DNA of 64,000 nt. Origin: Corynespora cassiicola. Its lineage: Eukaryota; Ascomycota; Dothideomycetes; Pleosporales; Corynesporascaceae. Numbering within the stretch: position 1 is the stretch's first letter; each line of letters opens with the position of its first letter. This document shows, one piece after another, positions 23,427 through 32,110 of the stretch. The translations under genes and the position numbers were made by a program. The stretch lies in NCBI GenBank assembly GCA_022059125.1, contig JAEUWY010000021.1:1-64000 (forward strand). The letters run 5' to 3'. The notes beneath the pieces are model-generated. The model did no database searches. It was not told where the DNA came from and saw nothing but the letters and a program-made list of their open reading frames with translations.

Positions 23427-23869
23427 ATGTCAAGGTTACCCAACCATGAGCCGATACGCCTTGATCTCGGCTATGACCTACCTATTTTGGCGGCCTGAGG
23501 AGTCAAAGGTATCCCCCAACATATCGTAACTCCTCGTCAAAACAAAATTCTTCTCTTATGGCACCATTTTCACACCTTACTCTTCAAGCTCAAGAACTAC
23601 AAAGACGTCGCCTAAAGCAAGGATAACGAAGATGTTGCTGAACTTCCTGTGCCTAACTTAGATAACAAAACAACGCAAACGGTTTTCGCTTTAGCTTTTT
23701 AGATGCTTCTAAGAATCGAAATAGTAGAAATATCTGATTAGAAGTCATTTTTTAATCTGGCTGGGCAAATCTATGGAGCAGATAGGCAGATGAAAAGGAT
23801 CAGGTGTATAAGAAAATCGAGAAATCCCAAGAGAATATCCAAGAGATCAAACAATTCTTGATAAATTAA
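23427..23869 (+). pseudogene. Small family member E, inactivated copy
   Basis: From the ATG at 23427 one frame reads across four in-frame stops (TGA, TAA, TAG, TAG) and one later frameshift, and aligns with the gene at 24303. ELPVPNLDNK parallels QLPKPNFESK, and AGQIYGADRQ parallels FYLLGTWDGRE. After the frameshift, VYKKIEKSQENIQEIKQFL parallels IVNKVEAFAQDNQKIKEL. All four stops could derive from CAA, CAG or CGA by a single C-to-T change, as RIP would cause, but the surroundings are not heavily mutated. The promoter is well preserved, so silencing may be recent. The protein family is not one I recognise. Confidence 0.7.
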
Positions 23870-24127
23870 AAGAGGTTAACTAATCCAAAGTAATTAATAT
23901 ACACGGACTTAAGTCTGCAGCGCAAATAGTTGGCTAGTATAAGCAACGCACAGATATCATTAACTCAAAGCTCAATCAGAGCGCGAACAATAAAATCTGT
24001 CATGTAAGAATTGGCTTAGAAGCCACCCAATCTTAACTATATATTTCTTTTCTTTTCTTTTTTTCACTCATAATAGTATACAGACTTTTATTAAAATTAA
24101 GTTATTATCGGGGTTAAGATTACTCTA

Positions 24128-24184
24128 TGAGTCATGAAGTTGTGACTGGGTGGGTGTATGACTCCGAGTTGGGTGGTATAAAAG
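24128..24184 (+). promoter_or_regulatory. TGAGTCA site and TATAAAAG box, family gene A promoter
   Basis: TGAGTCA (reverse complement TGACTCA) at 24128-24134 and a TATAAAAG box at 24177-24184, 126 bp before the ATG at 24303. The bases after the TATA box resemble those at the same place upstream of pseudogene E. Confidence 0.6.
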
Positions 24185-24302
24185 GACTGTCGCACCTTCG
24201 ACTTTGCCAACATATTATAAATTATCTTTTAGACTTTTGGAATTCATCTTACGACTATAAACTCTTTTTCCAACTCTCTCATATTGTTATCTTTTAAATA
24301 CT

Positions 24303-24752
24303 ATGGCAGACACAAACAGCCACAATTCATCCGAATCGCCAGACTCTAGTTCTACCAGAGAAAACTCCTCCAACAGATGTGTTCCTGCACCGGAAATCTC
24401 ACCAGGTTATCCCGGTCAAGAAGTTATATACGAATTTGGGAAAGATTGGATCAAACAAGTTGAGGAATCATGGACAAACACATCGAACCAGCTCCCTAAA
24501 CCCAACTTCGAAAGCAAAGAATTTATAGTACACGTGGGCCTTGCTAAAAACCTATGGGCCAATATAGTGCACAGAAAGCTTCCACGCCAGGATTTTATCT
24601 CATCACTCCACGCCTTCTACCTGTTGGGTACGTGGGATGGGAGGGAACACATCGTAAATAAGGTCGAAGCATTTGCACAAGACAATCAAAAGATTAAAGA
24701 ACTCGTAGAGGAAGAAAGAAAGAAGCATAAGGAGGAGTACGAGAAATTTTAA
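24303..24752 (+). CDS. Small family member A, unknown function
   Basis: A single exon of 149 residues, with the ATG 126 bp downstream of a good TATA box. There is no signal peptide or membrane segment. Residues 1-35 are Ser/Asn-rich and probably disordered. Residues 62-140 form the shared module: QLPKPNFESKEF, then FISSLHAFYLLGTWDGREHI (about 98-117), then a helix ending QKIKELVEEERKKHKEE. The same module, much diverged, appears at 23427 (pseudogene), 25454, 26141 and partly at 22516. I do not recognise the family. An alpha-helical soluble protein is likely. Codon use and composition are more AT-rich than the housekeeping genes to the right. Confidence 0.75.
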   Translation: MADTNSHNSSESPDSSSTRENSSNRCVPAPEISPGYPGQEVIYEFGKDWIKQVEESWTNTSNQLPKPNFESKEFIVHVGLAKNLWANIVHRKLPRQDFISSLHAFYLLGTWDGREHIVNKVEAFAQDNQKIKELVEEERKKHKEEYEKF

Positions 24753-25322
24753 CATGATAAAAACGGATGTACTAGAGAACGTCTATGCAAATGCGACTAC
24801 AGTCTGCAGGGTAGCACTAAGCTCAGGTCAGGTTTCGGAATTACTTGATTAATTTCGAACAAACTTCTCCCCTGTTTCTTATCTTCTACTGTATGCTAAT
24901 GTTTCTTTCTATTACACTACTTCTTCTCAGTGTCTTATATTTTACTGTATACTATTATATCTTTCTATTACAAAAATTATGTGTATAATATATTCAATTT
25001 TATACTGTCCGTCTCTCTAGTTGTTACTTATACTAAGTTTAACCTAGCACATTTTATACAGAACTAGTGAAACGGTCATATTAGAGGTATGTTCATTATT
25101 ATTCTAATGGCCTAGGGTCTCAGGTATGGAATTTGACAACTGTTCTGTAAGATAATTATGTATAAATTGTAAAAGTTATCTTACTGACGCAAGATTGACT
25201 GATGACCAAAATACTTTATAATAATATTTACAATATTAAAGAATAATGACTAAGAAACACAATGTCTTAGATTGCTCTTCTTGTTTTCCTACAATTTATG
25301 GTAAAACATAATAAACCGAGAC

Positions 25323-25341
25323 TATAAGACAGGCCGACTCA
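25323..25341 (+). promoter_or_regulatory. Weak TATA-like and CGACTCA elements, family gene B
   Basis: TATAAGA near 25323, about 131 bp before the ATG at 25454, the same spacing as at pseudogene E. CGACTCA, one mismatch from TGACTCA, is at 25335-25341. This is the weakest of the four promoters and is reversed in order. Confidence 0.3.
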
Positions 25342-25453
25342 TCCCCACCTACTGCACCAGCTCGCATGTAACCCCAAAACGATAGTCACATAGAAGAAAG
25401 CACAAAGCATTGTATCGCCTCCAGGATAACAAAACTACCCGCAACTTCTCAAG

Positions 25454-25837
25454 ATGAAACTTCGCAAGTATCTGCAATTCTGGAGGCAACGCGGTCTAAG
25501 CCAGTCATCGCAACGGTTCTCCGATAAACTTGAGGCCGCCATCAAATCCAAGTACACGTCTTTGCTTCAAGACGAAGAAAAAAGCATCCGCCACACGTCT
25601 TCCAAAATTAGCACTCGAAAAGACATGCAGATTAGTGGTGCGAGTAAGGAAGTCTTTGCAGAGATGGCCACATTTCTCGGCTTGAAGCCTGAAAATCACG
25701 AAGCTATCGACACTTTTGTGACGTTGTATCTGTTTGTGCGGGCTGATGAACGGGATCAGTTGTGCAAGGAGATGCAGCTGCTTGGGCTCAATGACGTAAT
25801 AAAAGAGCTTGAGGAAGATGAACGCGTGTCTACATAG
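25454..25837 (+). CDS. Small family member B, unknown function
   Basis: A single exon of 127 residues, with no signal peptide or membrane helix. The basic N terminus MKLRKYLQFWRQRG is followed by a predicted helical, charged body. The shared module spans about 62-123: ASKEVFAEMATFLGLKPENH, then TLYLFVRADERDQL, then VIKELEEDER. It aligns with gene A (YLLGTWDGREHI ... KIKELVEEER) and with pseudogene E, where both have a VFA- or VFAL-type start and an AD(E/R) motif before the last helix. It lies in tandem with A and C on the same strand. Function unknown. Confidence 0.72.
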   Translation: MKLRKYLQFWRQRGLSQSSQRFSDKLEAAIKSKYTSLLQDEEKSIRHTSSKISTRKDMQISGASKEVFAEMATFLGLKPENHEAIDTFVTLYLFVRADERDQLCKEMQLLGLNDVIKELEEDERVST

Positions 25838-25856
25838 GCTGCTGAGTCGTTTCTTC

Positions 25857-25969
25857 TGACTCATACAGTCTGACTGTTATGATGGCTGGTTTCGTCGAGC
25901 ATATTTGAATGGGTCATGGCCACATGACTCCAATACCTCTTTGAATCCTTCTTTCTCACACTATAAATA
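25857..25969 (+). promoter_or_regulatory. TGACTCA site and TATAAATA box, family gene C promoter
   Basis: TGACTCA at 25857-25863, a second related TGACTCC near 25925, and TATAAATA at 25962-25969, 179 bp before the ATG at 26141. The distance shrinks to about 149 bp if the 30-bp leader duplication is discounted. Confidence 0.55.
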
Positions 25970-25994
25970 ACCTGCTACGATAGACTTTCAATAT

Positions 25995-26054
25995 CCAACA
26001 ACTCAATCCAATTTTTTTCTATCACCAACAACTCAATCCAATTTTTTTCTATCA
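25995..26054. repeat. 30-bp exact tandem duplication in the leader of gene C
   Basis: The unit 25995-26024, beginning CCAACAACTCAATCCAATTT, is repeated exactly at 26025-26054. It lies between the TATA box and the start codon, so it should be in the 5' untranslated leader. Perfect identity implies a recent event. Confidence 0.9.
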
Positions 26055-26140
26055 TATCTCACATTTTGCCAACTCTTGTGTTTCTCCAGCGATCCCTTCG
26101 TCTTATTTTAGCATCTCGGCATCTACAGCGTATACACAAG

Positions 26141-26626
26141 ATGTCCACGTCCAGATCTCCATCTACAGCCCCCCTAAAGTCTGCAATCAAGCAAAAGCTT
26201 TCAGACATTTTTGCCCATTTTGCAAACTCCTATAAGGGAAATCGACGCGACACGATAAATCAAGAAATTTTCCAGAAGCTCCAAATCGACGACATTCAGC
26301 TTGAGAGAGAATTGCAAAAAAGGGAAAAAAGGAATCGAGATATGGTCACGAATGCTATCCCTAAGTTCTATGCGGAAACCATGGCTCACTGGACAAAGGA
26401 CGATCCACGTCCCATACGGTCTAAGCTGGAAATCCCGGAGCCTTTTACAACAGAGTTGGCGGATTCTCTGTCTCTTTTCGTGATCCATGGTCTGGTCGAA
26501 GAGGGCTCAGACGAGGAAGAAAATATTTTATACATGCTTTTGCGTGTATTCTGTATGGGAATGGTGAGCGAACGGTTACAATCTGGGACAGAAGCTAGAT
26601 CCGGAAATGGGGGGGCGGTATCATAG
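26141..26626 (+). CDS. Small family member C, unknown function
   Basis: A single exon of 161 residues. The ATG at 26141 follows ACACAAG; the open frame upstream has no ATG. The N terminus, MSTSRSPSTAPLKSAIKQKL, is followed by a long charged helix with ELQKREKRNRD. The C-terminal part has SLSLFVIHGLVEEGSDEEEN then ILYMLLRVF. It resembles member D (LVRLVDLAYAAGSTDGREDL) more than A and B. There is no signal peptide, and the hydrophobic C-terminal stretch is short for a membrane anchor. It is the last and most diverged recognisable copy in the array. Function unknown. Confidence 0.7.
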   Translation: MSTSRSPSTAPLKSAIKQKLSDIFAHFANSYKGNRRDTINQEIFQKLQIDDIQLERELQKREKRNRDMVTNAIPKFYAETMAHWTKDDPRPIRSKLEIPEPFTTELADSLSLFVIHGLVEEGSDEEENILYMLLRVFCMGMVSERLQSGTEARSGNGGAVS

Positions 26627-28072
26627 AACTTGGAGAAAATGTATGCATGTGCCAAAAATGCTGCTAGAGCTCTATGGCATTTGTATACAGTGGAAAAAAC
26701 TTAGAAGTTATGGTAAATGAGACGATTGAGGAGTTAAATCCTGTAGTAGTCATAGGATAATGAATCTCTATATTATTATTATCTGTAAGTCCCTGCACTT
26801 TTTCTGTCTCCGGGCATTATCTACAGGTAGCCCTTGTGTTTTTGTGTGCGACTTTAAAACTCCCCAGTCTTTTTTTCGTTTTATTTATTCAATTTGAATA
26901 TTATTATTCAAGTCTTTCCTAGAATGATTTGTATTCTATTCCGGTCTTGCCTTCATGGTAATCCTTTTCTTATCAACCGAGCATATCCTCTCTTATACAA
27001 CTCAATGTAATATAGGATTGTTTATTTAGCCTTTGTTTATACTTAGTGCACTTGACTATTACAACATGGCATTTCAATTTAGGAAATAAGAGAGTAGGAA
27101 GGTAATATGAAGAAAAGGGCTAATAATGGGAAGACTTACGCTGATGAGAGGCTTGCGGTTTTCTCTTAGTATCACTTGAACTGGAAAATGTGGCCATTTA
27201 TCTCTTAATTTATTTTGTTTCTAGTATTTTCTTTCGTTCGTTCGTATCGCTTGAATTCTGTGTGTGACTGCCCAGCACAGCTACTCACTGCGCAAGACTT
27301 GTGAAGACCAAGCCAACCACGACTACTAGTCCTGGATTGCCAACTTTAACTACCGTGACCCTTTCAAATCCCCACTCATGCCTAAGAAAAAGGCGACAAG
27401 AATTGTCCGTGAGGCTTTGAGCGGCACAAACACGAGGTACAGCCAATCACCACCCCCAACACAGCGATCCTAAAAAAAAGTAATCAACAACTCACGCCAC
27501 TCCACTCCGATCCCCATCCGAGCGAGGATTCCAACCCTCATCTACGTGATTCATCATGCTGCACGACGAATACCATCCCCCTCATAACAAGACAGGCGCC
27601 GCTACCCGATGAAATGCCGGGTATCTGGCTGAGTCGCACACTGCACTGACACATCTATCTCCCACCCTACCCCACGCTTACCAACCCCAGCCCATCCCCA
27701 TCCCCATCCCCATGTCTGACTCTATATCAACCCTCAATAAAAGCTCCTGCGCAGCCCTCAACTCCGCCTAAGCCATACTGCCCACCCCTTCGGTCCACTC
27801 AACTCCACTCCCTCCGCCCATCCATCCATCCATCAATTAATCCTACCACCCCGCCCCGCACCTCCAGCCTCAACATCCCTAGCCTCGACATCTCCATCCC
27901 CATCCCACACCGCCAAATCCCCTCCACCAGCCCCGTCGCCTCACCTCGCCCAACCATCCAGCCTTCCCACCCCCTTCCCTAGCAGCAGCAGTAGCAGCAG
28001 CAACCCCCGGTTGCCGGGCCAAAAACTCCAGCGCAACACAAGGCCAGGCTCTGGTACAGGCTCACTCACGGT

Positions 28073-28120
28073 GAGCACGAGCACGAGCACGAGCACGAGC
28101 ATAAGCTCGAGCTCGAGCAC
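28073..28120. repeat. (GAGCAC)n / (GAGCTC)n tract
   Basis: GAGCACGAGCACGAGCACGA and continuing, followed by GCTCGAGCTCGAGC. Non-coding low-complexity DNA. Confidence 0.8.
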
Positions 28121-29884
28121 AGACTCGGGGGGTCGGGACCCGGGCTCGAGCGTGAGCGCGCGTGCAAAGCCATCAGTGATGAGATGGGGCCGCGACGGGC
28201 ACGAAAAAAAGGCACGGGATCAGAGAGTAGGATCGCGCGTATACGCTGTGCAGTGGTGATAAGGGGGTAGCTGAATTTCTTCAGTAATCCATAAATTCGT
28301 AGCAGTGAGGTCGCATGGCTATTGGATCTACTAGGCTACTTGACAGCCGCCCACGATACCTCGTTTGGTACCAAGCGCCTGGCTATTGGTTACCGTCCAA
28401 CTGTGATGGATGGGGAAGAGGGAGAGGAAGAGGAAGGATGCTACTGCTACTCTCACTACTGAGAAACCTGAGTCTCCTATTCCGGGGAGTTTTTGTTTTG
28501 CCCGCCATGGCCAGGCCAGTCGCATAGCACTATCGGATACTCTTTTTTTATTTCTCAATGCTCTGGCTGAAGATAGGCATTGATGGCCCCCGTCTCATAC
28601 CTTACCGCTTGGGAGATCTGATCTGGCACTCGGATCCGATTTCATCGTGGGTGAGTGCATCGGGTCAATGAGATTGCAACCGGCTTTGAGGAGGAGCTAT
28701 AGGCGATATGTAGCACCTACAGTTCCACCAGTGAGTCAGTCGGTGACGTCTTGAACTTGTCAACGAAGCCGTGCAAGACTCTGGGCCTGCCGGTAAACCT
28801 GGTAGCTTTAGCAGCCCGGGCAGTTGATGGTCGAGACGCAGAACGTGGACCAACAATACACAGGGCGAGCTGACGTTGTACCGTCGACGACGCAGATGTA
28901 CTGGTCACCTACCGCGGCCCCAGCTATCCACGGGCGCCTGATGACCCGGGCACGAATCGCTTCACCGGCTGCCATTGGTTTCTGAGGGGGGCCGTCGGCC
29001 CTTTGACTTCAATGCAGAACTTTATGGCCCCCCAATTGCAAACTTCACGAACGGTACAACGGGACATGCGGAGGTTAGGAGGGGACAAGTGGTACACGTC
29101 AGTACCATACGGTCGCGTCTTCGGCAATAAGGCCCGGTGCCCCAAGCACTGAGAAGAGGGCATCTGTTGGACCTGGGTGGCAAGGCGAGCGATGGTAGTT
29201 GCCGCAACGGGGTCGCGATGTCCGCTTTGACGGTGCCAGGCCCAATCCATGGCGACGGTCGTTCAGACAACCTTGGAATCGTCGATGAAACAGCCGGTAT
29301 GCACGAAGATCCATTGCGCCTGAAAGTCAATCGTGCACAGATGAACAGAGTCGAGCCTCTGGAGGGCGGAGAAAAAGAGAGGACAGCGAGGGCCGAAGGA
29401 AGCTGAAGGAGCAGGCAGTGTCGCGCGGACGCGAATGGTACTTCACAGAGGGGCGCATCGGGGCCTTGGGCGGACCAGCGGTGGTGGTGAGGGTTGTGCA
29501 CTGTGCTGTTGTCGCCGGTTGTGGTTTCAGTGGGCGGATGCGAAACTTTGGAGACGGCTGCCAACGCATGTCAATGCTGTAGGACGTTGAGCTGGCCAGT
29601 CGCATAAGGGACCCAAGTCAGCCGTTAGTTTCGGCATGGCTCTCTTGCCAGGGCAAAGAGACAGGCAGTGAAGATGGCTTATTGAATTGAGGGGGGGATG
29701 GGTGGTACTCATGGCTGGACTCACGATGGTTCAGGGCAGGCGGAAGCTGCGGGCTTGGAAAGTTTATCACGAGAGGGCGATCCAGGAACAGCGAGGCGGC
29801 GATCTAGTGGCGCATCTTCTGCAGGGAATTGGCGGTGCGGATAGGGTGCCAAGGTTTGGGATCTGATCGACGGGGGACTGCAGG

Positions 29885-29960
29885 CTGCGCAGGGCCGGGC
29901 AGGGCAGGCGGGCAGGGCAGGGCAGGCAGGCAGGGCAGGCAGGCAGGGCAGGCGACGCAG
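29885..29960. repeat. G-rich (GGGCA)n/(GGCAG)n tract
   Basis: Imperfect tandem GGGCAGGGCAGGC units over about 75 bases. The plus strand carries many closely spaced G runs, so quadruplex formation is conceivable. Non-coding. Confidence 0.75.
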
Positions 29961-30893
29961 CGAGGGCGGGAGGGAGCAGGGCAGGCAGCAAAAGCAGCGG
30001 GGACGGGGACATGGGGACGGGACGGAAACAATGTTCTCTTCAGGATCGGGCCTCGAGGGCAGGGCGCTGGGGCAAAAAGTAAAGGTTGCGATTCCAGGAG
30101 CACAAGCAACCTGTTTTGACAGACGTCGTGCGTTTGAAGGCCGGCGCCGCTGGCGACGCCTAGCCATCTGGCCGTTTTGGGTTGGCGCGGGCTGGGCCAG
30201 CGGCCAATGGGGCAGGGGGCAGGCGTCGAGTCGATGGGAGAGGCCCTGAGGGCGACCCAAACACAGACGAGGCTAGAGGTTAGAGCGACAAACGGGCGAG
30301 GGCCGCGAGGGCGCGAGACTGGGGTCGCCGGGACGGCCAATGGCGCCGGAGTTGGGGCAGTTGGAGCTGGGCGAGCTGTGCGCGGCTGCGGATGACTCTG
30401 CTATTTTTGTGGGCGGGGGGAGGAGAGAGCCTGGCGCTGCCTTGCGGTGAGAAAATAGGAGGACGACTGCGACTGCGACTGCGGCGGGCAACGGGCGACG
30501 GGCGACAGGCGACGAGGGGGGACAGCGAGGCAGAGGGGACAACAGCAGAGGCAGAGGCGATCCGAAGGGGCAAGGCGTGAAAACGCAATAGGCGCGGGCG
30601 GCGGGCGCTGGGCCCTGGGTGGTGGAGGGAGCAGGGAGGGCTGGATGGGTGGGCTTGGGTGGGCTGGAGTGGCCCGGCGCCCAGGTGGTGCACGCTGCAC
30701 CACGCAGCACGTCTGGCAGAGTGCTTTTTGGCGGCCATGGACGGGCGGGCGAATCGGAAGGCGGTTTGAAACCGTGGCCGTCGATGAAACTGGAGGGCAA
30801 GCGCCGCGCTGGCACAGATGCGAGACAAGATGGGCGGAGGGGAGCTGCGAGCACGAGTGGACGGGTGGGTGGATGGGTGAGTGAAGGAGCTGG

Positions 30894-30930
30894 AGAGACG
30901 AGAGACGAGAGACGAGAGACGAGAGACGAG
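30894..30930. repeat. (GAGAGAC)n heptanucleotide repeat
   Basis: About five consecutive 7-bp units, GAGAGACGAGAGACGAG and continuing, in the non-coding region upstream of MED15. Confidence 0.85.
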
Positions 30931-32110
30931 TGGAGAGGGAGGCCGCCAGGCCCTGGAGGCGAAATTGGAAGTTGCGGCTTCATTTGGCCCATGATCTGGC
31001 GGGAAGGCGCGACGGGGGGGTGTAGAGCAGGTGCAGCCTGTGCAGGTGGAAGGTGCGGCTGCCAGCACAAGCCATGTGCCTGCCCTTCAACACCGCCTCT
31101 GCCTTCCACGGGGGTCATGAGAAAGCAAGTGCGGCCTGGCCGGCTGTGACTGTCACGCCCTCGCCCTTCCGCCCTCCCTCTCCCTCTCCCTCTCCCTCTG
31201 CCCTCGCCTGCCCCCTCCGCCGCCCGCCGCGAACGAGTTAATTGCCATCGCCGTGTGCTCGTCGCCTCTATACCCTTTCCCGCCCTACCCAGTGCATCGC
31301 TCGTCCAAGCTCGCGCTAGTCGACGCAGAGGTGGACCCGGCGGCGGACACTTGATCCCTGCTGGGCGCTGCGCGGCTTTGCTACCAAGCACCAGCTCATA
31401 CTCCCCATCTACTGCCTACTGATACTCACCCTCACACCCTCGCCTTCGCCCGACGACGCCCTTCGCTCCACCTCCACCTCCACCTCCACTCCCACTCCCT
31501 CCCCCCACGAGCGCGGCATCCTGAGCCCTCGCCGCCCCAGTGCAGCACCCGCGCCCGCTGCCGCTCGTTCGCGCCCGCCCGCCTCGACTGCGCCCGCCGC
31601 GACCTTTTTGGGGGGGTGCCCTCTGCCTTGCGTAGCCCGCGGCGTTGATCTTGGTCCGACGTCCAACGCCATACCGCCCTCCAGCGCCTCACTCTGCCCG
31701 CTGCCTGCAGCCCTCGCTCCCTCCCTCCTCCCCTCGCCCACGTCACCCGCCAGACCAGCGCTGCACCTGGACGCTTCATTCTCCCCTCCCGTCAGCTGCC
31801 CGCTCGGATGCTCTGACCGCCCTCTAATCGTCGCTGCAGGGCTATCGCTCTTTGTTGGCGACCGACCCGCAACCCGCGACCCGCGACCGACCACGCAAAC
31901 CTTGGTTCGCTGCCGGAACACCCACCGGCCCGTCTCGACGCTGCTCCTGTCCACCTACTCGACCCTCCACCACCACTTGCGACCGCCCCCCGACACCCTT
32001 CCCCTCCCTCTTGCATGTTTGCAGCCCTCGACTGCCCTTGAAGCTGAGCTGAGCGGCCTCCGACCACCCTCCCCTCGCCCTCGCCGCGGCGTAGGCGGCC
32101 TCTTCTCACC

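Larger units (their letters stand above)
26627..32110. other. 5.5-kb gene desert and MED15 upstream region
   Basis: No convincing gene. 26.6-27.5 kb is mildly AT-rich. From 27.5 kb on, the DNA is GC-rich and full of simple repeats: (CCCATC)n near 27690, (GAGCAC)n near 28073, (GGGCA)n at 29885-29960 and (GAGAGAC)n near 30894. The last kilobase (31150-32110) is strongly pyrimidine-rich on the plus strand, as fungal promoters and leaders often are. Long minus-strand frames here (up to 372 codons) are proline/arginine/serine-rich, overlap frames on the other strand and show no domain. Confidence 0.55.

Noticed and set aside
29885..29960. G-rich tract as a telomere-like or origin sequence
   Set aside because: The unit is GGGCA/GGCAG rather than TTAGGG, and the tract is short and imperfect. 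It is described only as a repeat.
30273..31391. 372-codon minus-strand frame upstream of MED15
   Set aside because: Low-complexity proline/arginine/serine sequence with an equally long overlapping frame (30280-31068) in another phase. No domain and no intron logic, so a product of GC-rich composition.
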